A stretch of DNA of 64,000 nucleotides from CAVTGO01 sp963734275 (lineage in GTDB: Bacteria; Actinomycetota; UBA4738; HRBIN12), in assembly GCA_963734275.1 (NCBI GenBank), contig CAVTGO010000016.1, positions 37,267 through 101,266 on the forward strand, in the 5' to 3' direction. The notes below the pieces were generated by a model. The model was not told where the DNA came from and did not search any database. It worked only from the letters and a program-made list of their open reading frames with translations. This document shows, piece by piece, positions 56,758-64,000 of this stretch. How positions within the stretch are numbered: the first letter of the stretch is position 1; every line of letters begins with the position of its first letter. Made by a program: the position numbers and the translations under genes.

Positions 56758-57240
56758 CTACGACTCCAAGGCGGACTCGATCGGCCGCGGAGTGGTTATG
56801 GGATCGGCATGTCGATGGACAACCTTCCACGCATCGTCTTCACGTCGGAATATGGTCGTCACGCGAAGCGAAACTGGCGCGATCTCATCGGCATCGCCCG
56901 CCTTCAACCGGGTCCGCTCGATCTCGACGATGTACGCCATATCCCCGGTCGCATCCTCCGAGATTCGCTCGGATGCGACAGGCTCGCCCTCTCGAATCAG
57001 GGAAGCTGCACGCTCCAGGGCGTCCTCAACTTGATTCCAGCCACGGACAGGAGGCCCCAACGGGTTGGCGAGGGTTACATCGTCGCGCCGCGAGAACAGC
57101 TTCTTCTGCGGCTCCGGGTCTCCCGTCACGAACGCGTCAACCGCTCGGTGGTATTGCTCAATCATCTCAACAAGGTCCGGCGACAACGTCTCGTCCCTCC
57201 TTGGTCTCGGCTCCACCCATACAGTAGGGGATCCCTCCAT
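56758..57240 (-). CDS. NTF2/SnoaL-like (DUF4440-type) protein
   Basis: A 160-residue single NTF2-like cone-fold domain: 'VEMIEQYHRAVDAFVTGDPE', 'PQKKLFSRRDDVTLANPLGP', 'GWNQVEDALERAASLIREGE', 'YIVEIERTRLKAGDADEIAP', 'RVTTIFRREDDAWKVVHRHA'. The family includes SnoaL-type cyclases and isomerases and small binding proteins; no catalytic assignment is possible. A homologue lies at 58428 and a 3' fragment at 47649. The start ATG at 57240 is the first in-frame ATG before the conserved region. It is bracketed by repeats R4 and R5/R6. Confidence 0.85.
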   Translation of the reverse strand: MEGSPTVWVEPRPRRDETLSPDLVEMIEQYHRAVDAFVTGDPEPQKKLFSRRDDVTLANPLGPPVRGWNQVEDALERAASLIREGEPVASERISEDATGDMAYIVEIERTRLKAGDADEIAPVSLRVTTIFRREDDAWKVVHRHADPITTPRPIESALES

Positions 57241-57270
57241 TCCATGCTTCCCGCCGGACGTCTCGGTCTG

Positions 57271-57312
57271 CGCATTAGGTGCTCTGTCCACGGATCGAGC
57301 TAGTGGGAGGTC
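57271..57312 (+). repeat. Dispersed direct repeat, copy R5 (weak)
   Basis: Core variant CTGTCCACGGATCGAGCTAG. It starts 30 bases upstream of the NTF2-like start on the other strand, so it may overlap that gene's promoter. Confidence 0.5.
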
Positions 57313-57350
57313 TGGATGGACGGCGTCCAACGGCTCTCGGCGCGTGTTCA

Positions 57351-57384
57351 TCAAGTAACCTTGTCCGCGGATCGAGAAGGTGGT
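57351..57384 (+). repeat. Dispersed direct repeat, copy R6
   Basis: Perfect core TTGTCCGCGGATCGAGAAGG preceded by AAGTAACC and followed by TGGTGGTCG. It is only 80 bases after R5. Confidence 0.75.
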
Positions 57385-57472
57385 GGTCGATGGGTCGTCA
57401 CCTTGGGTGGACGCGCGACTGCCGGATGGCTCTCGGGCTGCAGACCCGATCTCTTGGAACCCTTTTTCGGCG

Positions 57473-57556
57473 CTAGGCCTCGTACTGGCCGCCGAGCTCC
57501 GCGGCTTTCTCCGTGGAACGAACGATGTCCGTAAAGAGCACCGCCTCCGCCCTTCA
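57473..57556 (-). pseudogene. Fragment of a class III cyclase gene
   Basis: Minus-strand frame 'AEAVLFTDIVRSTEKAAELG' then 'GQYEA' and a stop. This is the first metal-binding block of a class III nucleotidyl cyclase domain, as in the two full fusion genes here ('FTDIVDSTAKAAEL', 'FTDIVGSTAKTAEL'), but it is truncated after about 25 residues. Upstream on the same strand 'NANRPPGTILLADGPVSSLD' may be part of the same wreck. It ends about 90 bases from repeat R6. Confidence 0.6.
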
Positions 57557-57629
57557 GGTAGCGTCCAGGGAGGACACCGGGCCGTCGGCGAGGAGGATCG
57601 TGCCGGGCGGTCGGTTGGCGTTCGTCACA

Positions 57630-58106
57630 TCACGCTAGCCTCATCACGAGCTCCTCGACATCGTCGGCGACCCGGCCGGACCCGGGCGGCTCCTCCTCGA
57701 CGATCGTGAACCCGCACTTCTGCAAGACGCGGAGTGAGGCCACGTTGTGCTTCGCCACGTGCGCATAGAGAGGACGTGTCTGGACCTGACGCAGGAAGGA
57801 CGACACCGCCTTCGTGGCAACACCCTTCCCCCAATGCTCCATCCCGATCCAGTAGCCGATCTCGCGTCGCCCGTCCTGCTCCCAGCTCCCGATGTTGCCG
57901 GCCACCTCCCCCTGCAGCACGACGGCCCTGGTGATGTTGTTGTCGTTGTTCGAGATCTTCGCCCAGTGAGCCACGAACGTGTCCCAGTCCCTGGCCGGGA
58001 ATGCCGCCATGGCGTTGGCGGCTGGTTGCCGCTGATACTCGAAGAGGATCGGCAGGTCTTCGGGCAGGACATCGCGAAGGATGACGACCTCCTCGTCCTC
58101 CGGCAT
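57630..58106 (-). CDS. GNAT family N-acetyltransferase
   Basis: A 158-residue RimJ/RimL-like GNAT. Motif A is 'EIGYWIGMEHWGKGVATKAV' (the acetyl-CoA pyrophosphate loop as W-G-K-G-V-A), with 'GEVAGNIGSWEQDGRREIGY' before it and 'AKHNVASLRVLQKCGFTIVE' as motif B. The acceptor substrate is unknown (small molecule or protein N-terminus). The start ATG at 58106 gives a normal N-terminus; a longer frame to 58127 adds only 'MRGGVRG'. Monocistronic, between repeats R6 and R7. Confidence 0.88.
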   Translation of the reverse strand: MPEDEEVVILRDVLPEDLPILFEYQRQPAANAMAAFPARDWDTFVAHWAKISNNDNNITRAVVLQGEVAGNIGSWEQDGRREIGYWIGMEHWGKGVATKAVSSFLRQVQTRPLYAHVAKHNVASLRVLQKCGFTIVEEEPPGSGRVADDVEELVMRLA

Positions 58107-58427
58107 TCCTCTCACGCCTCCCCTCACAGAACGAACGAGATTCTAGGTCGTTCGGCACCCAAGGCCCGGCCGGGATGGCGGGGCCTCCGGTAGCGCTACT
58201 TCTTGGCGTTGTTACGGCTTGCGGGTGGCCGACTTCGCTGCAATCGCCATGCTCATGGCCGCTTCAGCCGCGGCGCTAAGCCGAGTTTCGGCCTGACAAG
58301 GGGTGCAGACCAGCTTCTATGCGCCCCCTTTTTCTCCAGCGTGGCGACGCGTGATCTGAGATTTCACTACGATCGGTTGCCCACGTTGCCACGGGCAAGG
58401 TGGAGCGGATCTTCGAAGGGGGAGGCG
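58107..58427. other. Intergenic region without a supported gene
   Basis: About 320 bases between the divergent GNAT and NTF2-like genes. No convincing frame; a short CCCCCTTTTT tract near 58324 may end leftover transcription. Promoters for both genes should be here. Confidence 0.4.
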
Positions 58428-58871
58428 ATGAGCGACGAAACGACGTCACCCGATCTGGACGCAGCGGTCGAGCTGCATCATCGGGCCGGGGACATGATCA
58501 TGAAGGGAAGCCATGAGGGGTACGCGGAGCTTTACTCCCGTCAGGACGACGTCACCCTGGGAAACCCCTTCGGCCCCTTCGCTCGGGGGTACGACGATGT
58601 CCTGCGGACGTTGCAGGCTGCCGCATCGCATTACCGGGACGGCGAGGCCACCGGCGTCGAGCGCGTCTCGGAGCACGTGACGCCAGAACTTGCCTGCTTC
58701 GTCGAGGTCGAGCGCTACCGCGCCAAGGTTGGCGGGCGCGATGACATCACGCCCGTGTCGGTTCGAGTGACGAGCATCTTCCGGAGGGAAGATGGGGCGT
58801 GGAGGCTGGTGCATCGTCACGCCGATCCGATCACCTCTTCCCGGCCGGCAGAATCCGTGATCCAGGAGTAG
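58428..58871 (+). CDS. NTF2/SnoaL-like protein, homologue of the 56758 gene
   Basis: A 147-residue NTF2-like domain: 'DLDAAVELHHRAGDMIMKGS', 'GYAELYSRQDDVTLGNPFGP', 'GYDDVLRTLQAAASHYRDGE', 'CFVEVERYRAKVGGRDDITP', 'RVTSIFRREDGAWRLVHRHA', 'DPITSSRPAESVIQE'. It aligns end-to-end with the protein at 56758-57240. A strong GGGGGAGG precedes the ATG at 58428. The two copies are on opposite strands about 1.2 kb apart with a GNAT gene between them. Function not assigned. Confidence 0.87.
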   Translation: MSDETTSPDLDAAVELHHRAGDMIMKGSHEGYAELYSRQDDVTLGNPFGPFARGYDDVLRTLQAAASHYRDGEATGVERVSEHVTPELACFVEVERYRAKVGGRDDITPVSVRVTSIFRREDGAWRLVHRHADPITSSRPAESVIQE

Positions 58872-58948
58872 CCAGTTCGGACCACCAGCCGGTGCAGACC
58901 GAGATTCTTAGCGACCCCTTGAGCCCCCCGATGTACTTGCTGATCGTC

Positions 58949-59332
58949 TCAGGCCGCGACCGGCATACCCCGGACTGTCTTTGTCCCTCGCTGTGCCAGA
59001 TGGTAGCCAAGGGCGAAGATGAATAGGGCGTTGAGCACGTGTAGCGACCGCAGCCAACGCGGATCCAGCTCCGGGTCGACGAAGAGCGGCTGCAGAAACA
59101 CGAGCAGGAAGAGCACCACGGTCAGGACGATGACGGTCCGCCCCATGCGGCCGACGATCGCGGCGATGAACATCAGGATCGGTATGAGGTGGAGGACGAT
59201 GAACCCCCACTGCCGGTGCGGCTCCAGGCTCTCGCCCCCCAGTACGCCAAGGCCGGCGAAGAGAAACTGGATTGCAACAGCGAGAACGAACAGCCAGGCA
59301 AGCCCGACGAAAATCTTGCGCGCTACATCCAT
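58949..59332 (-). CDS. DUF6220 family membrane protein
   Basis: A 127-residue protein with four hydrophobic segments: 'IFVGLAWLFVLAVAIQFLFA', 'HRQWGFIVLHLIPILMFIAA', 'VIVLTVVLFLLVFLQPLF' and 'LHVLNALFIFALGYHLAQRG'. The N-terminal 'AIQFLFAGLGVLG' followed by 'HRQWGF' and the 'LHVLNALFIFALG' end are the DUF6220 pattern. Conserved histidines (HRQWG, LHLIP, LHVLN, YHLA) could coordinate haem or metal, as in related four-helix membrane proteins; this is inference. Start ATG at 59332. Confidence 0.8.
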   Translation of the reverse strand: MDVARKIFVGLAWLFVLAVAIQFLFAGLGVLGGESLEPHRQWGFIVLHLIPILMFIAAIVGRMGRTVIVLTVVLFLLVFLQPLFVDPELDPRWLRSLHVLNALFIFALGYHLAQRGTKTVRGMPVAA

Positions 59333-59569
59333 CTAGGCCCTCCGCAGACCGAACGACCTGACTCCTCCCTCGCCACGGTGACAGACCTAGCCAGTCCCCA
59401 CAAGTCAGGCACGTTCGTCCGGTGCTGAACGGCCCCCGACCTCGACCAACCGGTGAACGACAGCTCGCAGGGAGTCGATGGACGCCGTTGCCGAGCTGCT
59501 TGTGCAGACCGGGCTGCCCGAGCTCGAGTAGGGCGATCGAGGGTCGGACGCTAGCGTTATGGGTTTCGG
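59333..59569. other. Gap before repeat R7
   Basis: No convincing gene. A short frame ending 'MDAVAELLVQTGLPELE' with a TAG at about 59529 reads like a C-terminal scrap of an unidentified gene. Confidence 0.3.
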
Positions 59570-59610
59570 GTGTACGCACAAGGAACGTTGTCGCCGATCG
59601 AGAAGGTGAG
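59570..59610 (+). repeat. Dispersed direct repeat, copy R7
   Basis: TGTACGCACAAGGAACG followed by TTGTCGCCGATCGAGAAGG. About 170 bases without a gene separate it from the RibD-C gene. Confidence 0.75.
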
Positions 59611-59779
59611 CTGGTCTGGCTGGGCGAGGTCGCGGACCGAGCGGCCCTGACTGCCGGGTCTAGCTAGGTGCTGGCGTGAGCGTCGCGCCGCCGCCGCGAC
59701 CCAGGCGTGACTCTCGTGCAGCTACCATCGTCCCGACGGTGACGGTGACATTCAAGAAGCAAGGGGGAGCAATCCGCCT

Positions 59780-60346
59780 TTGAGACCGCTCCGATACTCG
59801 ATCAACGTCACTCTCGACGGCTGCTGCGATCACCGGGTGATCCCCGCGGACGAGGAGTTGCATCGCCATTTCGCCGACGAGCTGGAACGAGCCGATGCCC
59901 TGCTCTTTGGCCGGGTGACCTACGAGATGATGGAGGCAGCGTGGCGGCAGCCGGAGACGGGAACGTGGCCTGACTGGATGGCTGATTGGATGCTCCCCTT
60001 CGCCCGGACGATCCACGGGGCAAAGAAGTACGTCGTGTCGGGCACGCTGGACCGTGTCGATTGGAACGCGGAGCTCGTGCAGGGTGACCTGGAGAAAGCC
60101 GTTCAGCAGCTCAAGGGGGAGCCTGGCAGCGGCCTGTACGTGGGCGGCGTGACCCTCCCGCTGGCCTTGGCGGATCTGGGATTGATCGATGAGTACGAGT
60201 TCGTCGTGCAGCCCATCCTGGCGGGCCACGGGCCGACGCTGTTCGCCGGCCTGAGCGAGCGGCTCGAGCTGAGGCTCGTGGGCCGCCGGGAATTCCGGTC
60301 GGGGGCGGTGGCTCTGCGTTACCAGCCCAGTCGAGCCACGGCTTGA
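59780..60346 (+). CDS. Dihydrofolate-reductase-like (RibD C-terminal domain) protein
   Basis: A 188-residue RibD-C protein starting at TTG 59780, preceded by AAGGGGGAGC. Seen: 'LRYSINVTLDGCCDHRVIPA', 'ALLFGRVTYEMMEAAWRQPE', 'KKYVVSGTLDRVDWNAELVQ', the nucleotide loop 'GLYVGGVTLPLALADLGLID', and 'EFVVQPILAGHGPTLFAGLS'. Third member of this family in the window and first gene after repeat R7. Substrate unknown, probably NADPH-dependent. The next gene is 126 bases downstream beyond a hairpin. Confidence 0.87.
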   Translation: MRPLRYSINVTLDGCCDHRVIPADEELHRHFADELERADALLFGRVTYEMMEAAWRQPETGTWPDWMADWMLPFARTIHGAKKYVVSGTLDRVDWNAELVQGDLEKAVQQLKGEPGSGLYVGGVTLPLALADLGLIDEYEFVVQPILAGHGPTLFAGLSERLELRLVGRREFRSGAVALRYQPSRATA

Positions 60347-60371
60347 AGGTATTCAAGATGTCCTGATGGTT

Positions 60372-60400
60372 CACGCGCCCCGGCGCGTCCGGCGCGTTTT
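60372..60400 (+). terminator. Hairpin plus T-run after the RibD-C gene
   Basis: Arms ACGCGCC (60373-60379) and GGCGCGT (60382-60388), then GGCGCG and TTTT at 60397-60400. It is 26 bases past the stop at 60346. The same palindrome occurs at 47497 without a T-run. Confidence 0.45.
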
Positions 60401-60472
60401 CGCCGGGTGGGGCTCCCCATCGCCGGGGCAGATCCGTTTGCACCCATGCGAACGGACGCTCAGGATAGGTGC

Positions 60473-61841
60473 GTGGATACCCCCGAGACCAAGTACGCGA
60501 AGACCGCCGATGGTGTTCACATCGCGTACCAGACCAGTGGGCGAAGCTGCGGTCGATATCGTCTTCGTGATGGCCTGGACGACCCACATCGAGCTGATGT
60601 GGAAGGAGCCGACGCTCGCGCGATTTTTCTCGCGACTGGCAGCGTTCTCACGGTTGATCCTCTTCGACAAGCGTGGCACGGGACTCTCCGACCGCGTCTC
60701 CGACGATCGGCTCCCGCCTCTCGAGGTCCGGATGGATGACGCGAGGGCTGTCATGGACGCGGTCGGCTCCGAACGCGCCATCGTGCTGGGTTTCTCGGAA
60801 GGTGGTCCGATGGCGACGGTGTTCGCCGCGACGTATCCGGAGCGGACCATCGCGCTCGTTCTCTTCGGAACCAGCGCGTGCTGGAGACCGACGGTTGACT
60901 ACCCGTTCCCGGTGCCCACCGACGAGGAGCATGACCAGTACGTGGAACGTCTGGGGCGGATCTGGGGCACGCGGGAGTTCGCGGCGCAAGAATTAGGAGA
61001 GTGGGGCGCACCGACGCTCGCGAACGATGATCACACGATCGGTTGGCTCGCGGACTACCTCCGTCACGCCGCGAGCCCGGGAGCCGCGATCGCGCTCGAG
61101 CGGATGAACCGTGGGATCGATGTCCGACCGGCGCTGCCGGCGATCCACGTCCCGACGCTCGTCCTCGCCCGGGACGGCGACCTGCTCTTCGCCGCCGAGG
61201 AGTCCAAGTGGATGGCGGATCAGATCCACGGTGCACGCTTCGTCTCGTTCCCCGGCGTCGATCACTTCTTCTGGGCGGGGAACCAGGACGAGCTGCTCGG
61301 CGAGATCGAGCGGTTCGTCGCGGAGGTCGGCAACGAGGAGACCGACCTCAACCGCGTGCTCGCGACGGTGATGTTCACCGACATCGTCGGGTCGACGGCC
61401 AAGACCGCTGAGCTCGGTGACCGCGGCTGGGCGAATCTCCTGGATCGTCATCACGGCGCCGTCCGAGCGCTCCTCGGCCGGTTCCGCGGGACCGAAGTGG
61501 ACACGGCCGGGGACGGGTTCTTCGCCACGTTCGACGGCCCCGCGCGTGCTGTCCGGTGCGCACAGGCCATCTGCGACGCGGTTCGCGACTTCGGGCTCGA
61601 GGTGCGCGCCGGCGTGCACACAGGGGAGATCGAGAGGACGGCCGGCAACGTCGGAGGGATCGCCGTGAACGTCGGCGCTAGGATCGCAGCACTCGCGGCC
61701 CCGTCCGAGGTTCTCGTTTCTCAAACGGTCAGGGACCTCGTTTCGGGTTCGGGCCTCACCTTCGGAGACGCTGGCGAGCACGAGCTGAAGGGTGTCCCCG
61801 ACCGCTGGCATCTCTACCGGCTGGTCAGCCGACCGGCATAG
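60473..61841 (+). pseudogene. Alpha/beta-hydrolase-class III cyclase fusion, one frameshift near the N-terminus
   Basis: Paralogue of the gene at 9454. From GTG at 60473 ('VDTPETKYAKTADGVHIAYQ') the frame must change near 60541, where one extra C would restore 'SGEAAVDIVFVMAWTTHIEL'. The rest is open. The hydrolase domain keeps the triad: 'LGFSEGGPM' (Ser), 'LARDGDLL' (Asp) and 'GVDHFFWAG' (His). The cyclase domain has 'FTDIVGSTAKTAEL', 'EVDTAGDGFFATFD' and 'RAGVHTGEIE', and ends 'GEHELKGVPDRWHLYRL'. If the shift is an error the protein is about 455 residues and functional; if real, translation could restart only at a downstream start and would lose the first strands. Confidence 0.8.
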
Positions 61842-61915
61842 GCCGACAGGCATTGAGAGTCGCACGTAACCTTTCGGCATCTAGCCTGCGCCACGACACA
61901 GGAGGAGGCGGTGGG

Positions 61916-62305
61916 ATGCCCAAGGTCTCAGGGGCAAGTGCGCCACAACGCCAGGAGGGTGGCCCGGTAGTGGATCTGCGCGACGAGCTCGACGGCTACA
62001 CCGTGACCTTCACGTCGCTCCTCGAAGACATCGACGCGACGCCCTTCATGAAGGGGCTTCCGGACGACCGCTGCCAGTGCCCGCATTGGGGCTACGTGAT
62101 CAAGGGCAAGATGACCGCCCGGTACGCCGACCGTGATGAGGTCTTCTAGGCAGGCGACGCCTTCTATACGCCGCCCGGCCACGTCCCGGTGACGAACGAG
62201 CCCGGCACCGAGTTCGTGTCGTTCAGCCCCAGCGAAGAACTGTGCATGGCCGAGGCGGTCATGTTCAAGAACATGCAGGCGATGCAGGATGGCTCAACGC
62301 CTTAG
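61916..62305 (+). pseudogene. Cupin-domain protein gene with an in-frame TAG
   Basis: A 129-codon frame from the ATG at 61916 (GGAGGAGG upstream) interrupted by a single TAG at 62147-62149. Sequence around the stop, 'IKGKMTARYADRDEVF' stop 'AGDAFYTPPGHVPVTNEPGT', continues in the same frame as a normal cupin ('CPHWGYVIKGKMTARYADRD' and 'AGDAFYTPPGHVP' are the two cupin motifs). The residue expected is probably Glu (GAG to TAG). The upstream 77 residues alone would be half a cupin. A recent nonsense mutation, sequencing error or readthrough are all possible. Confidence 0.75.
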
Positions 62306-62356
62306 GGGGTGCGACGCGATCGCGCCGAGGTCATGCAACGACCTCGGCGAGCGTGG

Positions 62357-62707
62357 CTACATCGACAGGAAGGGCGTGAAGAGAACCGGGACTTCGCTAC
62401 CGGCCAACTTCTCTCTCAGCTCCGCGCTCGGCTCGCCGAGGATCTCGCCATGTACGACGGTGACCGTGGCAAGGACTGCCCCGAAGAGGTCGCCAAGGTT
62501 CGATGCATGCTCGATGGCCGCCTCGGAGTCCCTGTACCGCTCCAGGACGATGCACTCGGACTGATCGTCATTGAAGTAGACGTCGTATTGCAGCGTGCCG
62601 GTGTCCTTAGTCCGAACGATCTCCATGGCTTGAGCGGACAGGCGCTTGAACTCCTCGAGCTTGCCCTCGTGGAACTTGAACCGAGCGATCCCTAGAAGCT
62701 CACTCAT
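62357..62707 (-). CDS. Antibiotic-biosynthesis-monooxygenase (ABM) domain protein
   Basis: A 116-residue ferredoxin-like ABM protein: 'LLGIARFKFHEGKLEEFKRL', 'SAQAMEIVRTKDTGTLQYDV', 'YFNDDQSECIVLERYRDSEA', 'AIEHASNLGDLFGAVLATVT'. The spacing of 'YFNDDQSECIVLERYRDSEA' with a following His is typical of the quinol-monooxygenase-like branch. The start ATG at 62707 is 8 bases after AGGAGG. It may act in small-molecule oxidation; substrate unknown. Convergent with the cupin gene. Confidence 0.87.
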   Translation of the reverse strand: MSELLGIARFKFHEGKLEEFKRLSAQAMEIVRTKDTGTLQYDVYFNDDQSECIVLERYRDSEAAIEHASNLGDLFGAVLATVTVVHGEILGEPSAELREKLAGSEVPVLFTPFLSM

Positions 62708-62795
62708 AGCTCGACCTCCTGACTCCTGCGTTGCTGGCTGCGATCGACGCGCTCGGTTGCGCGAGCGTTCGCGAATGTACCTTGGACCATACGAG

Positions 62796-63215
62796 TCAGG
62801 GAACGCCGGCACGGCGAGGCGCGTCGACGACCGGCTCGGGCGCATGCCATACGGCCTCGACGTTGTTCTGATGCAAGTCGTTGACGAATGCCGCGTAATA
62901 CCGCTCGGAGTACTGCGTCCAGACCCCGGGCTCGCCGCGGACGGTCGCGCCGTTTGCGACGGCGGCCGCGAAGAATGCATCCACGGCGTCCCGACCCTCC
63001 GCGGAGAACGCAACATGTGCCGCTGTGGTCACGGGCTCCCCACGGCAGATCGTGAAGTCGTCCAGTTCCTCGGCCCCGTAGGAGACACAGTCGTCCTGAA
63101 CGTAGAGTTCCTCATAGCCGAGTGGGGCGAGGGCGGTTGTATAGAGCCCCCTGCTCGCGTCCAGGTCTGCCACGACGAAGAGCACGTGATCGACGACGAC
63201 GCGGCGAACCGTCAT
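62796..63215 (-). CDS. VOC-superfamily protein
   Basis: A 139-residue VOC domain protein: 'VDHVLFVVADLDASRGLYTT', 'ALAPLGYEELYVQDDCVSYG', 'TAAHVAFSAEGRDAVDAFFA', 'AAVANGATVRGEPGVWTQYS', 'YYAAFVNDLHQNNVEAVWHA'. The terminal metal-ligand position is Glu in 'NNVEAVW' and the first His is in 'VDHVL'. The subgroup is the PhnB/glyoxalase-like type with 'RYYAAFVND'. Start ATG at 63215. It lies 88 bases upstream of the ABM gene on the same strand and may share its transcript. Confidence 0.88.
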   Translation of the reverse strand: MTVRRVVVDHVLFVVADLDASRGLYTTALAPLGYEELYVQDDCVSYGAEELDDFTICRGEPVTTAAHVAFSAEGRDAVDAFFAAAVANGATVRGEPGVWTQYSERYYAAFVNDLHQNNVEAVWHAPEPVVDAPRRAGVP

Positions 63216-63356
63216 TGGTTCACGCTATCAACGCCGGGCCTGGGGTCGCCACTGTCCGGAAGCTACGCGCTTCCTGGACGGCTGCGCGGGCCGGTGCAAG
63301 GGAGCAACGAGTGGGGCGACACCTCGCCGTGATGTGCGAGGGTTCTGTCCTTTTGA

Positions 63357-63397
63357 GGTGCACGGATTAGGACGTTGTCCGCCGATCGAGATGGTGC
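63357..63397 (+). repeat. Dispersed direct repeat, copy R8
   Basis: GGTGCACGGATTAGGACG, then TTGTCCGCCGATCGAGATGG. It lies between the VOC gene and the DinB gene. Confidence 0.72.
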
Positions 63398-63417
63398 TCG
63401 CCCGCGACAGGCGCTGT

Positions 63418-63942
63418 TCACGTTATGGCGCGCAGCCGGTCGCGGATCGCGGCTATCTGCGAACGATGCTCGGCTTCGTGCTGGAGCAGATGGTGAAGTA
63501 CCCACACCGGCGTCACGTCGTAGTCTGGACGCGCCCGCGGCCGGTGGAACTCGGTCGCCGACATCGGCTTCATCTTCTCGAGCAACATCGCACGGACGGC
63601 CGCGAGCCGGTCGACGTGCTGCCGCAGCGTCTGATCATTCGTCTGGACCAGCCGGCCCTTGTCGTCTCGATCGGCGAGCGGCAGCAGCTTCTCGGGCCAT
63701 GGATCGGCGAGTTCGAAGATGTCGTCGAGGAGCCAGTCTGCCTCGATCAACGCCACGTGGTACAGCAGCGCACCGATGCTGTTGTCTTCGCCGGCCGGTC
63801 GCTGGTCCATCAGGTCGTCGGGGACGCCGTCCAGTTCGCGCAACGTGTCCCGACGAGCATCCTCCATAGCCGCCAGCCAGCGCCCGACCTCCGGGTCGTT
63901 GGCGATCGGCTCGAGCGAGAGCACCTGGCGGTCCGTGTTCAT
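63418..63942 (-). CDS. DinB family protein
   Basis: A 174-residue DinB-like four-helix protein: 'LREL' helix with 'GVPDDLMDQRPAGEDNSIGA', 'LLYHVALIEADWLLDDIFEL' (first metal His), 'LLEKMKPMSATEFHRPRARP', and 'VTPVWVLHHLLQHEAEHRSQ' with the C-terminal His cluster (HHLLQHEAEHR). The start ATG at 63942 has AGGA upstream; a GTG at 63963 is in frame. Unlike the DinB at 35212 this one has the HxxxH spacing of the DinB_2 type. Function: metal-dependent, substrate unknown. Confidence 0.88.
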   Translation of the reverse strand: MNTDRQVLSLEPIANDPEVGRWLAAMEDARRDTLRELDGVPDDLMDQRPAGEDNSIGALLYHVALIEADWLLDDIFELADPWPEKLLPLADRDDKGRLVQTNDQTLRQHVDRLAAVRAMLLEKMKPMSATEFHRPRARPDYDVTPVWVLHHLLQHEAEHRSQIAAIRDRLRAIT

Positions 63943-64000
63943 CGCAGGTGATCCTATCGACACGACAGTGCGCGCCCAACCGGTCTACGCTGATCGATCG

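Noticed and set aside
62147..62149. In-frame stop as selenocysteine recoding
   Set aside because: The codon is TAG, not TGA, and the expected residue is Glu; no SECIS-like context.
46523..63397. Calling the direct repeats integron attC sites
   Set aside because: They lack recognisable RYYYAAC/GTTRRRY ends and long imperfect palindromes, genes lie in both orientations, and no integrase is visible; kept as an unexplained repeat instead.
1..64000. tRNA, rRNA or riboswitch genes
   Set aside because: I looked for tRNA T-loop signatures and rRNA-like stretches on both strands and saw none; covariance-model search was not possible.

Overview
The window is GC-rich, densely coded, and reads as a chromosomal segment of an actinobacterium (Actinomycetota), most likely from an uncultivated lineage. 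The indicators are an AdnAB-like helicase-nuclease pair, SARP/BTAD regulators fused to Ser/Thr kinases, many GTG/TTG starts, DUF5317, DUF6220 and DUF6338 proteins, and (alpha/beta hydrolase)-(class III cyclase) fusions. I found no rRNA, tRNA, CRISPR array, transposase or integrase.

Layout. 1-4.3 kb: the two subunits of an AdnAB-like DNA end-processing helicase-nuclease on the minus strand. 4.4-12.2 kb: single-gene units, namely an ArsR/AHSA1 pair, two RibD-C/DHFR-like reductases, an AI-2E family permease, a lipoprotein, a VOC protein, a cyclase fused to a hydrolase fold that has lost its catalytic residues, and a site-2 protease. 12.2-16.3 kb: a membrane metallophosphoesterase, an ECF sigma factor and an overlapping membrane-anchored partner with cupredoxin-like ectodomains. 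16.5-22.3 kb: a DUF72 gene and low-complexity secreted proteins, then a response regulator/histidine kinase/secreted protein operon, then a decayed second copy of the DUF72 plus secreted-protein pair. 22.8-29.6 kb: a giant secreted multi-repeat protein gene broken by many frameshifts and stops. 29.7-35.1 kb: a BTAD-kinase-nSTAND-WD40 gene carrying three frameshifts. 35.2-37.9 kb: DinB, 2H phosphoesterase and an FAD-linked oxidase. 37.9-44.2 kb: a decayed island with DUF6338, small HTH and membrane proteins, a PD-(D/E)XK endonuclease and a frameshifted sensor kinase. 44-46.4 kb: DUF5317 and a NERD-domain helicase. 46.5-64 kb: an accessory region.

The accessory region is the most unusual part. 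At least eight copies of a short direct repeat (core TTGTCCGCGGATCGAGAAGG), all in the same orientation, separate single genes or small gene groups: methyltransferase, NTF2-like, GNAT, RibD-C, cyclase, cupin, ABM, VOC and DinB. They also separate truncated gene scraps (PIN toxin 5' end, cyclase 5' end, NTF2 3' end). This resembles a gene-cassette or recombination-driven array, although I see no canonical attC site or integrase. An intact 1846-residue BTAD-kinase-nSTAND-TM-WD40 protein lies inside this region and is the paralogue of the broken copy at 30-35 kb.

Signalling is the common theme: two giant kinase/STAND proteins, two cyclase fusions plus a remnant, an ECF sigma unit, one intact two-component system and one broken sensor kinase. 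Frameshifts are concentrated between 22.8 and 44 kb, so either decay or local base-calling error must be considered there.
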